A stretch of 64,000 bases of DNA from Elysia chlorotica (lineage: Eukaryota; Mollusca; Gastropoda; Plakobranchidae): assembly GCA_003991915.1 (NCBI GenBank), contig RQTK01000960.1, positions 74,830 to 138,829 on the forward strand, read 5' to 3'. The stretch's first letter is position 1, and every line of letters starts with the position of its first letter. The position numbers and the translations under genes were made by a program. Under the pieces are notes generated by a model. It saw only the letters and a program-made list of their open reading frames with translations, was not told the DNA's origin and ran no database searches. Below, piece after piece: positions 1 to 14,172 of the stretch.

Positions 1-69
<69 letters not shown>

Positions 70-88
70 GTAGTAGTAGTAGTAGTAA
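1..88. repeat. (CTA)n followed by inverted (TAG)n
   Basis: About 22 CTA triplets run directly into about 7 TAG triplets. TAG is the reverse complement of CTA, so the junction is a perfect foldback. The window starts inside the repeat, so its true length is unknown. Confidence 0.9.
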
Positions 89-529
89 TACTGGTATCTT
101 TTAACCTCTTGTTGTGTTTGATTTTTATATTGTTTTCTTCATTTGCTAAGTTGTTTCTAAGCCCTTGCACCCCAATTCTTTCCGCCCACCCTCGTTCATC
201 CACAGACAACGCGAGTCCCCAAGCTGATATGCCGCGAAGGAGTGCCGCCATTTTACTAATCTATCTAGTGCTATAATTAGACACCTGTGGTCTGAGCTTT
301 GATTTTTGTGCCCCGATATGGTGGATGTAAATTATCGTAGTAACGTCCCTTTGGAGTAGCATCTCTGATTACCCAGGTTCCAAACGATTTTCTGTGACCA
401 GCAGACAGAATTACTATTCATTGGCACCAGGATAATGGCATCCAGTATCACTTATCTGAAAAACTGCATTGCATCCCGACTTGGGGTGAGGACGTGAAGA
501 AGGTAATAATTACTTTAAAAACATTGTAG

Positions 530-890
530 ATCTAAAGTGATTTCTAAATCTAATCTAGAATCTAGGTCTAGATTTATCTAGATCTAGAATTCTAGATTTC
601 TGGATACCGACTAGATCTAGACTTGAGATCTAGATCTAGATTCTTAGATATCTAGTATCTAGATCTAGATTAGATTTAGATCTACATAGCTACATCTACT
701 TCTAGATATAGATCTATATATTTAGATTCTCGTACTGAGTCTACCAGATTCTAGACTGGATCCTAGAGATTAGTCAACATTTAGAATCTAGATTTAGATC
801 TAGATCTAGATCTAGATTGAGAGATCTTCTAGTTCTAGCTCTGGAGATTCTAAGTTCCAAAGACAGGTATAATACGCACTAGCTAGATCT
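530..890. repeat. AGATCTAG-rich degenerate palindromic cluster
   Basis: The tract is built from overlapping TCTAGA and AGATCT palindromes in irregular register, with no fixed period. Similar clusters recur near 15,655-15,690, 16,310-16,400, 42,590-42,770 and 48,540-48,850. No coding potential is visible. I associate this motif style with heterobranch gastropod genomes, but that is memory rather than something the sequence proves. Confidence 0.75.
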
Positions 891-1727
891 AGTGTTTTTG
901 GCTCTTTATGGTAGATCTAAATAGACTAGTTTTTTGTCCAAATTTTGCTATACTCACTACATAATCTATAGGCTGGATCTATGTGCCATAATATTGCGTA
1001 GCACAATTTGGGTTGGACAAAAACACGAGTGCGTATAGAGTCAGCCTCCAAAGAGGTCAGAACTGGGGTTCGGGGCCCCACCTTAAGTTCTGCTCTGATT
1101 TTACTTATGGGCACTTAATTTGAAAAAACTGGATGGATACTAGGGGGCGTTGAATAGAGTTGAGTTTGTTTTACAGTATGTCACTATTGTCAACACAGTA
1201 ATTGCAGCATTGCTATATATATTTTTAGAGGCCGTAAATACTAGAGCTACGAGTATGAAGCGGAAGTTCACAACTTGGCGTAAGGTTTCTTATTCTCGTG
1301 GACAGTCTTAAGCTACATTGGTGTTGTAATTATGGCCCCTGATCTAGTTAAAGAACATTTACATAGTGACTGATATACAATCATTAAATATAAATGTAAT
1401 TTTAATTTTCAGCATTTGAGGCCCCTCAGAGAGATTTACAAGACACCAGACTTATTATAATAGATATTTGCTATTTAAGCCCTCTTGTATACACAATCAA
1501 TAAACTGTAACAAGGATGCCTTACTGTAAATAAACTGTAAAGACCTTCAGTTACAATTTAATTTTAAAGTCTAAATTTGATATCATGGGTGTCATTGACT
1601 CATTCTATAAATATAATCAGTTCTAGATTCTAACACTTAGATATCTAGTGTACATGTATTGTAAATAGTAGTGTCTGCTGCCTGCCTGCAGCCAATATAC
1701 CAGGTCAACACATACTACTAGGAGAGG

Positions 1728-1800
1728 GCAAACTGGTTCAAGTGATAGCGCGTTGGGCACCAGATCGAACAGTTTGCAGCACGTCGACGAAAATGCACTG
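1728..1800 (+). repeat. tRNA-like SINE head fragment
   Basis: The segment around GGGCAAACTGGTTCAAGTGA shares its order of motifs with 15,803-15,880: GGGC-AACTGG, TCAAGTGA, then AG-GCGT. Both look like the 5' tRNA-derived head of a SINE. No tail is attached here. Confidence 0.45.
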
Positions 1801-3149
1801 ACTCCGTTCACTGTCGTTTTGAGCAATAAATAAGCAGACCACCGTATCATGATAGGTTAATGACTTTCCATCTGATCTTAGTGTTGGCTGATTGCCTCTG
1901 CGCATTTTTCGGGAAACTCTTCCAAGCTCAACATTTTATTTATCGCGCTTTTCAATCATGCATATTAAATCATTGTTTTATTTTAAGTTATTTCTCCAAA
2001 TATAAACATTTACGAGAAACCAAATTTTATATGGTTAGGTATATATATCCAGTCTAATGCTATAACGACTTTAATTAGTTGATAAAACTTTAAATTTATT
2101 ACCATGAGTGTTATTTTTATTTAAAGTTTTGAAGTACTTCGTACCCTTAAAGCAAATAATTTTTGCTATTTAAACAGAATTGTATTCTTTTAGTTTACAA
2201 AGATATATAATTATATACTTTTTTTTTGTGCTGAAGTACTTCGTTTTTGCATTAACAGAATGAGGAAAAAACATACATCGACACAGATTTCTTCAATATC
2301 TTATAATCATATGTCATAATTATCTATTGTCCACATTTTTAACCTATTGAATGGAAAAGAAGAAAAGGAAGAAGAAGAACAACAACAACAAACAGCAAGA
2401 CCAGCAATAACAACAACAATAATAACAAGATTAAGAACAAGAAGAGAGTTTAAAAAAAATGGTAGAAGAATTAAAATTGAAATTAAAAGAAGAAGAGGAA
2501 GAATTAATATGAGAAAGAGAAGCATGTGTTACGCTGGTCTTGTATAAATACATCGTTGATGTCCATGCGTAGCCCACTGATGAAAAAAAACCCACCTCTT
2601 TGCAGACCAGTTAGGTCCAGTAAAAATACTTAGAGTGTGAGTGGATTGTCATGTTTATGACCCCTTTATCTAATGAACCCCGGATGTGTAACACAACTGA
2701 ATCTGCGCTAACTCATTCATGTCTTTTAACATGCAAAATTTCTTCATAAAATCTATTATTTTAACTGTTTCTTTAAATGCTATAAAAGATTGAATCAACT
2801 GTCTTGAAATTGAAATTTCGTCACGAAGTTAGTCATTTTAAACTTTAATTTTTAAGGTAATAATTTATGTATTTTTCCACTTTCTTCAGAATTATAAAAA
2901 TTTGACTCTATAAATATATTTCATCCAAAATTAAGATTATCCTATTGCATGTAGTTTAATTTTCTGTTTAAAAAAAAGTATAAATCGCATCATCCGCGTG
3001 CCTTTTTTTGCCGATCAGGTAAAAACTTCTGACCAGAGACGTGCCCGCTGCCCATAGTCAGCAGTCCAGTGTCAGATAGGGGTGAAAGATTTGCTCGTAA
3101 ACTAAAGTGAACATCATTCGTCGTCCTCTATATAGTGTGTTTAACATCT

Positions 3150-3310
3150 CCTTGGTTCCCCTGGAAGGTCCTATACGGTGACGGACCCCAAGACTGGCGT
3201 CTAACAATTTTATATGCTCCCAGACACGAGACAGGGCGGGGATACCATAACTCCTGTCTCAGCTGGTCACATTATACTGACACCGACCCTACTGACTGTT
3301 GAAATTGGCA
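3150..3310 (-). repeat. SINE family A, 5'-truncated copy
   Basis: Read on the minus strand it matches the body of the full-length copies at 29,040 and 52,116: the GTCAGTATAATGTGACC segment, the GACAGGAGT-ATGGTATCCCC segment, CCTGTCTCGTG, and AATTGT-AGACG-C-TCTTGGGG. The tRNA-like head is missing or too diverged to see. It is well diverged, so an older insertion. Confidence 0.75.
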
Positions 3311-6300
3311 AAAGACAGTATTTAAGCTTGTACTATTGGCTTCTTAATGCGTAGTTATTTGATGTGGAAAAATAATCGTCTAGCGAGAAAATATTTTGGT
3401 ATGTATAGATAAAAGGAAGTGTCAGTCATTTTGTTTAAAGGCACGATATTGATGCTACTGTTTTGTATATAAAACATTTTTGTAATTGCAGAAGCTCGCA
3501 CAAACGTTTAATATCTTTATTTTTTCTCTCTCCGTAAACATGTTTTTATATTAACAGAATATAACAGTCTGTAAATCTTTGAAAGGTAAAGAAGTTTTGA
3601 ATTGCTCGCACTGCGAGAGGAATCACTTGAGCAGGAAGTTATCACTTAATATACTCAAGAATGCGTGGAGGGGCTGTTAATGTTCAGGGCGTCAAGGTGA
3701 TCCCTATCAGACAAACCGTTACATGGTGGGAGAGTTGTACGATTGTGTTCTCCCTTATTTTTTTCTCTTTTTTTTTTCTTCTCCTTACGTATTTGTCAGT
3801 CAAATATATTAGTGTGAGCAAGGCTCTGATTACCAATGGGCACTAGGCAAAAATAGTCGTACCCCATCACCTTATCTTCACATCCCATGATTACTGGTTC
3901 CATAAATCCCCTCTCAATCTAGGCGTCAAGACTGTTTAAAGTGCATGAAAATATTGCACTCACTAAGAACACTTTTTCTCTTTGTATGAGCCATGTGCTG
4001 TCATTAAATCCAAGTTCTAAGTATTTCTGTCAAAGCAAAGTGGATAAGGTCTGGTCCTTGCATAATTATCAGACTGTTACAATCATCAAATGTATTTTTC
4101 CCTTCACAATAGCTTCGCCTGTATAAACAAAGCCTTTCTTTAAGTTCTAATGCTGTTAATGTCACACCGCCACGAGTATCCCAGTCGCAGATAATAGTTG
4201 ACTTTGTCTGAAGGAAACACTCGCGTCTAGGCTAGCATCACAGCTGGTGAGTAAGCTAAGTGTTGAAAGATAAGATTAGAGGGGCTGTCTAACAGGTTCG
4301 GCTAGAGTTGCTGCAAAGCACTGGCTCTTGTGCTCTATGTTCGTTAAATAAATGCTGACTGTTGAGTCGCGTCCATGGTTTATGGCACTATAACACGATA
4401 TCGACATTGATCTGCCTTTATTATGATTTTAGGTCGTCCACGATAATTATACTAATCAGTTTAAAGATAGTAACCGGTTTGTTCACTGTTACAAGTTTGG
4501 TAGTACTAGCTAATTAGTATAAATGTAAAGATTAGTAGAAATCATTTTTTTTAAGTTATGTTTATTTGGGTCTCTATCTTTATGTTTAAACTTAAAAGGC
4601 TTGTGGTTTTGCGACCTTTGTCACCAGCTGTGTCGTCTGGCAGGGGGCTGGGGGTTTCAGCTCTAACCTGCTGCCAGGGCGAGTTTAGCACAATGGTTGT
4701 TTCATTTAATCCTTAGTTTATTAAATACTTTTCTAATAGTAATTTTAAAAATTACTAGTCATTACCAACGCAAATAAATTCAATAATAGATTGTGACTTC
4801 TTAGTTCTTACAAGGTGTCGTCCGCATCAATCTTTTGATGGTATCAAAGCGTTGAAAGATTTTTCATAAGTCTGTCTATCAACTGGCATTAAACCCCAAA
4901 CTTTGTTTCCACATAAACACAGTTATTCTTCTGCGCCCACGTGGATCTATTCGGTAAGTTTGATACCGCATATGAACCCAGGATACTACGCGTCCACTGA
5001 AAACCACGTTATAAAATTATCAATATAGTAAACATGTATAAAATTTGTAACAAAAATATTGAAGTCGTGAAATCTTGTGGAGTGCACACTTTATGTGTGC
5101 GTTTACTTTTCTTACAAGCAAAGTCAATAATTTTTCAATTTATCAAAAATAAAATTATTTTGCATGAAGGTATTTTGATTTTTTTTTAATATGTTGAAGT
5201 GCTTTAACAGTTGCATTACTGGGGGCGTCCCAAAAGCAATACAAACAGTAATTGCCGTACAAAAAAAACAAAGTTTAATTTAAACTTGACTCAAATTTGG
5301 ACACAAGATGCACCATTTTATATAAATAGTTCTTATGGTGATAGATTTACATTCGCTATCGTGGTGGAAGAATTATATATCCTGTCTGTAAAAATTAGCG
5401 TTGAGCGAAGTAAACCGGCTTTTCCTTGTCTTCTTCATCTTTGCCTTCAAACTTAATCATTAGTGCTTCCAAATGTCACTTCGGAGGCTACCAAAGGTAG
5501 TTATCTGAAGGTGCATGGTCACATCAATGAGCTGGGCTGGATGGGACAAGGCTTCATGATGTCGCTGACACCAATCAATAGTCACTTTCTCTAAAGTTGA
5601 GGGTGTTGCGTTACTGTGTTAGTGACAAATCCCTTCTCCTGGTTTCTCAGTTATGTGGCACAAACGGTGTCATTCTGTCGGACATTTTTCCTTGCGGACA
5701 TTCAGTCAATGCTGCCCGTTACATCAACTAATGTAAGTATATGCTGCAAATGGCAAGCATTTTGTTTTAAAGAGTATAACTACCGCCAATTTTGTTCGGA
5801 CTTCTTCAGGTTGCATGCGATAACTATTTATTTTCACTTGCTGTGATGACTTATTTTCTATAGTTGATTTTTCGCAAGGCGATATAATTAGAAACATTGC
5901 TTAAACTAAGTTGCATCGAAACGCCTTTCTTGGAAAACAGCCCCTTTTGTAATTTCTCTGTTTTGTCGATTTAGTCTTGGAAGATGGTTATTATTTTTTT
6001 TTAAATAAGCGATAGGGAACATGGCCCCTTTTATAACACTTTTACCCACTCTCTCCACAGACATAAAGGCTCCATTGTCTGTTTGAGGAATTGTAAGCGG
6101 GTTTTGTGTTCTTGCTATTCACAGCTATATTACAAATGTTACACCCAAGGGGGTCTCGGCAGCGTTAGAAAGGAGATCGATAAAGATCTTAGAACGTTAA
6201 GAAAATGACGGTGGTGGTACAGAATGAGTGATCAAGAGAAAAAGATACAAACAGAAAACTAAACAAGCAAGCACAGCCAGACAGCCAATCTCTTACAGCG

Positions 6301-8128
6301 CCATCAGAAAGAAACTCCTTTGAAATTGGGAGGGAAAAAAAACACGAACTTTCTCCTCTCTGAACTTCCTCTCTCGTTTAGAAATCCGCCCATCATCAAA
6401 ATCGGTTGACCGGGAAATTGGTAGAGGTTGGCTGATGATGAGCAAAGAATAGAATGCATTATGATAGAGGTGGAAAACGTGTTTTTGGCGTAGTCTTCTT
6501 TTACACGTTTTACTTTTATATTTAGTTACTTTATTACGCTTTATTGTACAGTGAAAAACTGTAATTTAAAATAACAAATCATCCACGTGCATCAGCATTC
6601 TTCTCACATAGTAATGCTGATTTAAAAAGTGTGTTGTCGCACAATTATTTCTCTTAGTTGAAACATTTGACTGTCGCTGTGTCTGTCTTGCTCGCTCATC
6701 AACTTCTTTGTTTACGTGGTGTGTTTTAACTGCAGACTATTGCACCAGACGAAAGTGTGAATAGTTACTTTTGCTTTTGATTGGCAATAATATTATTCGT
6801 ATTATTCATACTAGCTCACGGTCTTTGGTTTCTAATCTGCATATTATCATGTAAGTAAGTTAAACAAGATAGATATTGTCCGTCTTAAATGGGACTCGAA
6901 CTAGACTTCATAGAAGTCTCCGATTGGCAGCAGAGCCTTTAAATCAAAGCCGAAAGGCTTAAATTATGACCAAGATGTAACCACTGCTGGTGATGCACCT
7001 ATTTAATTATTTACTCTCCAACCTCAGATATTTGCAACTGATATGACACTTTTTGTAAAAGGTTCCTGCCACTGGATCGATTCTATTCTTTTGTCGTGCA
7101 ATCTTATTATTGTACAATTGGCTCTATGCAGATACTACTATTAATATAATATAGAGGGGAAAAACCCAAAATTTTACACATTTTTAAAGCGTTGGACCCC
7201 GGTCAAAGACTCGACCACCCTTTGTTGTTAATTACTTGTATAATGCATATATTTGGAGTTACTTTTGTGAGGGCAAGTTGTAATAAATTTCTTTATGTGA
7301 AAAATGGAGCTGCATTAATATTGAAAGTGGAACTCTATGAAGAAGAATTTGTTTTGTGCGTTCTTTCTCCTAAGGCCCATTGTTCTACTACATGGGAAAG
7401 AAAGATCTAACATTGCCTTTACAGAGAGAGCGATTAAGAGGCACGACAATAATCGTGATTATTATTCGTTCCATATTAATCACAAAAATCGCAAAGCCTG
7501 TAAATACCTTCTTTTTTTTTTAGAAGATATAATTATCTATAGTTATAACTAAAGCGCGTATGGTGTTGATTGAGCGTTTGGAGGCTTGAGTGTACAGTAA
7601 TTGCAGGCTATGGTTGAATTTTTTTACCCTTGATATGCAGACGTTCTTTTATAATATTATGAAGTAGGTTTTTAAAATGGGACAGCGAATAAGCATTTCT
7701 TTTTGCTGTATCTATAAAAATAACAAAGCATAATACCTAATAATTTTAAAATGTATCTTCTCTTCAAAATGAAAATAATATTGTCAAGTGAAATTGACTA
7801 ATACAAGGTATTATACTAATAGTTATACCCTGGCGTGACTACAACACAAAGCGTAAGTTTATGCTTGTTAGCTTGATTGGCCTTTCCACTATAATTTAAA
7901 AAAGTTTCACGATGTATGACTTGTCTCCGTATGTTACTATTCTTTGTGGTTTCAATTCACAAGGCATTCAAGTATCAGACAAGTGCTTTTCTGGTATTTC
8001 GCGATTCGTGGCTCATTCGATCTGCTTCGATTCCGGATCTTGTCACTTCCACTTCCCAACGCCACTCCGCCTTCTTCAGTTCTATTATGGCATTGTTCGG
8101 TGTCCTTAGTTCTAATTTTACAGCTATT

Positions 8129-8200
8129 CTTCTTCTTCTTCTTCTTCTTCTTCTTCTTCTTCTTCTTCTTCTTCTTCTTCTTCTTCTTCTTCTTCTTCTC
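8129..8200. repeat. (TTC)n microsatellite
   Basis: An uninterrupted run of about 23 TTC/CTT triplets. Polypurine on the other strand, so it could form triplex DNA. It creates long artefactual open frames of Phe or Leu. Confidence 0.95.
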
Positions 8201-9415
8201 CTAATTCATAATTTACCGATTGACAGCAAAGTAAACTGCAACTATTATTGTAGACAACTAGGACAATCATTATTTTTCTGAATTACTATATTTGCCTACT
8301 TTAATAACATCTACAACGGCCTGCATGTGATCCTGTCTCTGTCGCAGTGTCAGTCGTACAGTTCTTAGAGCCGACTATGATCTTATATAAATTGTCTACT
8401 TTTCACAGTCAGCTGTTGCAGCGTTGTCCAAATTTTAAAGTAATTAGAACACATAATGTACAGACGGGCTCCGTTTGGTAAACAGCCCTTTGAGAATTCC
8501 TCGACCAAACGCTTCAGGTCTGACACTGATAAAGTGCTGTGTGTTTGCAGTGAACAGGTATGGCTGCATGTTGAACTTCTCTTGCCCCTCACAAACTGCA
8601 CGACAGCAGAAGTTTAACACCGGGGCGTTTTGTTTTTCTTCCGTTTGAGGTTTAGAACCCCGGCGGTAAGTTTGACACCAAATTTGTCTATGCTGACATG
8701 TGCAATGTTGAGCAAGTTACACGTAGTTTTTTCCTCTGAAGCCAAGATGCGTTTTTGTGATGGGCATGGTGCATGCTAATTTAGATTTAGCTGGTATGGA
8801 TGAATGTGCTCTGCCGTTTCTTTTTCGGATATGTTTTATGCCACAGAACTTCTTATCCGAAGACGATCAAGTGGACCAGACTCTAAATGCCGAGTTGCCT
8901 GAATTCCATTTATCTGTGATATGTCAAGGAAGCACATAGGTCCAAAATTCCTGATATGTATTTGTCCCGTAGTTGTACATAAATCTGATTCTGCCAAGCG
9001 TCAGCTCTTTTAAACCAAATGATGATCTTCACGTGTGTCGGACTACGATGCTCCTCGGTAATTACTAATGTTTGTGAATGTTATCGTGGACGTTGCCTTT
9101 TCTTTTTTTTATCATAAGTATGTTTACAAAGATTGCATCAAGTATTCATCTAAGTGGACGCTGCGAACGACATATATTTAGTTTCAGATGCCGAACAGTT
9201 TATAATTATGTTATTTCTGTTCACTGTGGCGGCGTGGGCCACAGAGGAACAACCTTGTCTAATGCTCTGGTCGAAAAAAGCGAAGATCTACTATTCTTAT
9301 AGATTCTTAAAGAGAATCCTTTATGGCAAAGGGGCCTTTAGGCGAAACTCGAAGTTTCCAATTAGAAGCCACAATATCTTTTTTAAGCCGATTGGCAACA
9401 GAAGCTTTAAATCAA

Positions 9416-9417
<2 letters not shown>

Positions 9418-9484
<67 letters not shown>
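9418..9484. repeat. (TC)n microsatellite
   Basis: An uninterrupted dinucleotide run of about 33 units. It gives artefactual Ser-Leu open frames. Confidence 0.95.
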
Positions 9485-9488
<4 letters not shown>

Positions 9489-12400
9489 TGTTATATTTCG
9501 CTTGTAATGCCGATTTATGATATTAAACTGAGCCACCGTTTGTCCTCGCCAAACACGTCGCAGCAAAATTCCTGTTATATCTATAATTATATCCGAACCT
9601 CTGTTAAACCAGAAATCAGTTTTAAGGAAGGGTCGTCAACCGTAGTGAACAGGTTGAGTTCTCTAGATCTTTAATTTGGTCGCGTGACAATACAATGCCT
9701 TTTGTTTTAGTATGCCCATCCAGCGTTGGTCAGTGGGGATATTTTAAGAAGTCTTTTTTTTTTTTTTCTTACAAGTTTAAGAATGTTGACTTAAGAGAAA
9801 GGCTTGAATCATAACCGGCGGTCATCAAAATTTCTTCTTAATGATATATTGTTTTGTCAAATAAACATATAAGAAATATAGAAGAAGAAAAAATGTTCCT
9901 GTTATATCAGAGCAGTTACACAATGGCATCGAAAATGTATCGTCTTGTTCGAACCAAATATTTAACCTTAAAACGCGGTGTGGCTGGTCATGTGAGGTTA
10001 ATTCTAAAGATATTTACCGCCTTACTCAAAACCTTTTGCCAGTGAAATAGTATCATTTAAGAAAGATTGTAATGTAACTATAGCCATCAAGAAAAACAAT
10101 CTTTCGTTTTCCTTTTTTTAGAAATGAATTATCGTTTTAGTGCGTGCTCCTCAAAACCATAGAGGTGAATTCAAGCACACACAAAAAAAAGGTTTCCTGC
10201 TTATCCCAACTACTTGTGTCATAGAATTGAGTAGAAGCCCTTGCAGACAAAAGGTAAGGACAAACAACGAGAGCAGCCTATACACCTCTCATGCCCGGAA
10301 ATATCGATCCAGGCAATGTTCCATCACCGTCGCTGCCTTTCTCCCCCATCTTGTCAGCAGCCTTCCGCACAGCCTTCTTCTATTTAATCCCCATAATTTG
10401 TATGTAAGAATACTAAGACCGTTTACAATTTAGACCAGACCAATAAAAAAAACCTTCTGTTTCGGACCCACACTATTTAGTCTATAGAACCTCGCCAGCG
10501 TATAATCGATTGGCCAGAATAATAGTGCACGGAACAGAATTTCAGTCGAATCCTTTCATCTTCTTCACGAAACTGCACTTTGTAACCTTGCAAAAATCAA
10601 TGTTATAGTGTGTACACCGCATTGATATGTAACCACGAGAACTCCCAAAATGTCTTATGAGCAGTATTATTCTCATAGAAAATTAAGGGCTCCTTATGAT
10701 ACTGTCAGACCTTTCACTTCAGATCCTTGAAAAGGGGTGACAGTCTCTCGTGCTGTTCTTCACAATATAAGTAGAAATCAAGCAAACATTTCCTGCACAA
10801 TAACACTTTCGATATTTTTTTTGGCTGGTAAGCTGGTTAGAGAGTTGCACTTGCTTTTTTTCTGTTCAAGACACACAGCCAGATTTATTTCTGTTGCCTG
10901 AACCAGGCAGTTATTTTATGTGTTCTTTTCTTAAAATGTGCTTTTTAAGCGTAATTCATACGATTCTTGTTAATGGTGTTGAGCTTCTGCTAACTTTTAT
11001 TTTCCTTTTTTTAACTTTCTTTCCTTTTTTTTTTTAATTCAGAGGTATGAATGTAATCTAACGTCTCCGTCCTTTCCGAAAACATTGGCATGTGTAACGA
11101 AACGTAGTACAGATTTTACTGAACAGATATTGAGCGAATATGCCTCCTATTATTTCTTTTTATATCTCTCTATTCTCATTGAATTGACTTTCAAGATTGA
11201 TACTATCTCACTGCCAATCTAGAAAGTATTATCTTTATAGTTGTTGTTGTTTTATGAAATAAGAATCCAAGAAGTCATTGGCTAAGACTCAATTTTTTTC
11301 GTTACAACTCAATCGATTTGGTTTTTATGGATTTCCTATGCCCGTGTGTATATTATGCATCATTGTATGCAAGGTTATTACTCACATCTAGAAAATAAAG
11401 GGGCACCAGCCTGCCTATGTATGTTTATGTTTTATAGTAGTGCCTCATTTGGTAATCTGAAGATAGCCTCTGAGACGCGTTTCTTCTTGGTGTACTTTAA
11501 GCTATCAGTTTGTTCTCGTCTTTCCTATTGCGACGAATAGGGAATTAAACACTAAAGTCTTCTTTATAGATACATGTATCTGGTTTTTGAAGCGGTGGTC
11601 TGGGCATGCACCGCTAATTTAGAAATCAATCTCGATAAGGGAAAACCAGTCCAGTAGTTGTTTGATCCATGCATTTTTCGTTGTTGTTTTTGTTGTTTTT
11701 TTAACCAGTCCAGTAGTTGTGTGATCTATGCATTTGTTGTTTTTTTTGAAGTGCATTCATCAAATCTGGCCACAGCTCTGTTGTGTTTTAGTGTTTTACA
11801 TTTCTGAATTCTTGCAAGCCTTTTCTCGGCTTCCCGACTCTGTTTTCCATTGAACGATTTGAGGAAACTGCAGTGCTGTTTTTTTTTTTGTTTTTTTTTT
11901 TCTTTTTTTTTCAGTTTTGTTTGTTTTTTAAAGCCTGACGTCTTGTATGTGGTCTTAACCCAGCCTGGGTCCGTTATCTCTTTTTCACCTAGGCGGCTAG
12001 TCAACCGCTTTCCTCAGACACAAGGCGTGCTGGAGATGTGAGCGTGCACCAGCCACCAGGCCCAAGCTCAGTGGAAGCCGAACTTCAGCCGCTTGTTTGC
12101 AATTTGTGAGCACGACTCCTGCCACCCGATTAAAAACTGGATTTTTTTTTTTCGTATACTGTATGGCTTTCCCCAAGTGTAGCTCATCTCTATCATAGAG
12201 CGCGCCGGTTTTTTTTAAAGCTTTCTTTTGGTTTATGGATCTGCTTGTGAATGCAAAGTGGGAACCACTTTATCCTATGTAAGAACATACGTACATAAAG
12301 CAGCTTCAATCGGTTATTTTTAATTTGTTTCAAGGTTCTTGGTCAAGATAACTATATAAAAGATTTGACAGCTGTATCATTGAACAAGCAGTTTGAATTA

Positions 12401-12881
12401 AAATAGTTAAAAGCCTAATTCATAAGGTCCACATAAAAAAGGTCACGAAATTGCCATGATCTTCATCCTGAAGTGTATTAGTGTAAACACACACACACAC
12501 ACACAAGGGAGTTAATAAGAAAGGTACATTTTTCTATGAATTTCTCTAGTTCATTCACGTTACTCGCCAAGTTTATTTATGTTTCTTTCTTTTTAATTTT
12601 TTTATTGCCATCCCTCTTTCATCGCTCTCTTCAACATTTCTGACTACATCTTCCTATTAGTCTACTTGATTTTACTTAGAAAAACTTTGTCTCATTGCCT
12701 CGAGCTCGTATACATAGTGTTGGTTTTGTGTTCTGTTTAAACCAAATACAACACTGCAGGACTTTACGACAAGACGTACAACTAAGAGGTGCTTTAAGCG
12801 ATTCAGTTTGATTGCCTCTCTTTTTCTCGCTTCTGACTCTCTGTCTGTTTCTCTCTGTCTGTTTCTCTATCTTAGTATCTA

Positions 12882-12882
12882 C

Positions 12883-12915
<33 letters not shown>
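12882..12915. repeat. (TATC)n microsatellite
   Basis: About eight tetranucleotide units inside a T/C-rich stretch. A separate (ATT)n run lies at 13,167-13,199. Confidence 0.9.
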
Positions 12916-13163
12916 AAGCTATAACGGCTGTCTGTCTCTCATTATCCCTCTTAGTTCCTTTCACCCGCTCGCTGTCTCTTTTTATCTCATTGTCTGTAGG
13001 CCTACTGTGTACGTGTATAAATAATAATTGTAGTTATATCCATCTATTCGTCCATCTCTCAGCCTGCCTGACCTATTTTCTTTCTTACTATTTAACTCAA
13101 TTTTCTCATATTAACCTTTTTAATCTCCCTCCCGCTATTACGAGGGCAGGCTGATAAATAAGG

Positions 13164-13199
<36 letters not shown>

Positions 13200-13492
13200 T
13201 AAAAAGCTGGTTCTTGTCTTTTATATGCGAGTTACGAGCTGCCTCTCTCTTCACGTGGTTGTGGGTGCTATTTTTTCAGCTACGTGCGAGCCAAGCTTTT
13301 TTTTTTTTTACGTTCGCTAGCTTGAAGCGTTTATTACATAATGAACATTTCTTCCTCCCTCTTTTTCGTGTTGGAGTTTTAGTCAATATGTAGACGCGTA
13401 AAAGCGCGAACGAAAGAATACCCAGACAATGTGGCATAATGAGGCAAGTATAAGAGAAACAATCGGAAAAGAAAGTATGCTACCCTATTGAC

Positions 13493-13590
13493 GAAGAAGA
13501 AGAAAGAAGAAGAAGTACACGCTAGTAGTAGAAGAAGAAGTACACGCTAGTAGTAGAAGAAGAAGTACACGCTAGTAGTAGTAGTAGTAG

Positions 13591-13622
<32 letters not shown>

Positions 13623-13640
13623 CACGCTAGTAGAAGATAA
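13493..13640. repeat. Compound minisatellite: TACACGCTAGTAGTAG plus (GAA)n
   Basis: The segment TACACGCTAGTAGTAG occurs four times, separated by GAA tracts of growing length, for a unit of roughly 27 bp in the first copies. The GAA and TAG parts have expanded separately between units, a higher-order repeat with embedded microsatellites. Confidence 0.85.
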
Positions 13641-14083
13641 GAGGTGGGGAGAGGGAGTGACGGAGAGAGAGATAGAGGTTGGCGGGTGGGTTTCCTGCGT
13701 TGTAAAGGGGGTATATGTGTTTGTTTTATTATCTTTAAATAGTTATACATATCACTTACCATTTTTCTCTTTATTAATCTGTGAAAATGTCCATAATGTC
13801 GACAAGGCATCTATTTATATGTTCACCTTTCAATTAATTCACGTCTTGGCTACGGTACGTCACTAAAATAAGATGATTATAAACAATTAAAGCAACAATT
13901 ATTGGATTATCCACCGCAGCCATCCATGCGACTGCCTGATCGCACTTGTTAATTTGGTATGTGTGCTCATTCTGGCTTTGATTCTGAATAATTAACTTCA
14001 TCAATCGGCGAACGGGTGCCGAGACAACAGACAAAAATCAATACCACGTCATTTAAGAGTTCAAGTACGAAACGGAAAAGAGA

Positions 14084-14172
14084 GAGAGAGAGAGAGAGAG
14101 AGAGANNNNNNNNNNNNNNNNNNNNNNNNNNNNNNNNNNNNNNNNNNNNNGGGAGGGAGGGAGGGGGGGGGG
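14084..14172. other. Assembly gap flanked by (GA)n and a G-rich tract
   Basis: Forty-five N bases at 14,106-14,150 sit between a (GA)n run and a GGGAGGGAGGGAGG tract ending in a run of nine or more G. The G-rich side has four or more G-runs and fits a G-quadruplex pattern. The gap is most likely a collapsed or unsequenceable simple repeat. Confidence 0.85.

Larger units (their letters stand above)
900..14080. other. Gene-free stretch
   Basis: Apart from the SINE pieces and simple repeats listed, I see no supported gene here. The open frames are short, lack recognisable motifs, and several are translated microsatellite. Weakly similar patches at about 945-995 and 8,425-8,475 (both containing GTCCAAATTTT then ACATAAT) suggest an old dispersed repeat. 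Confidence 0.6.
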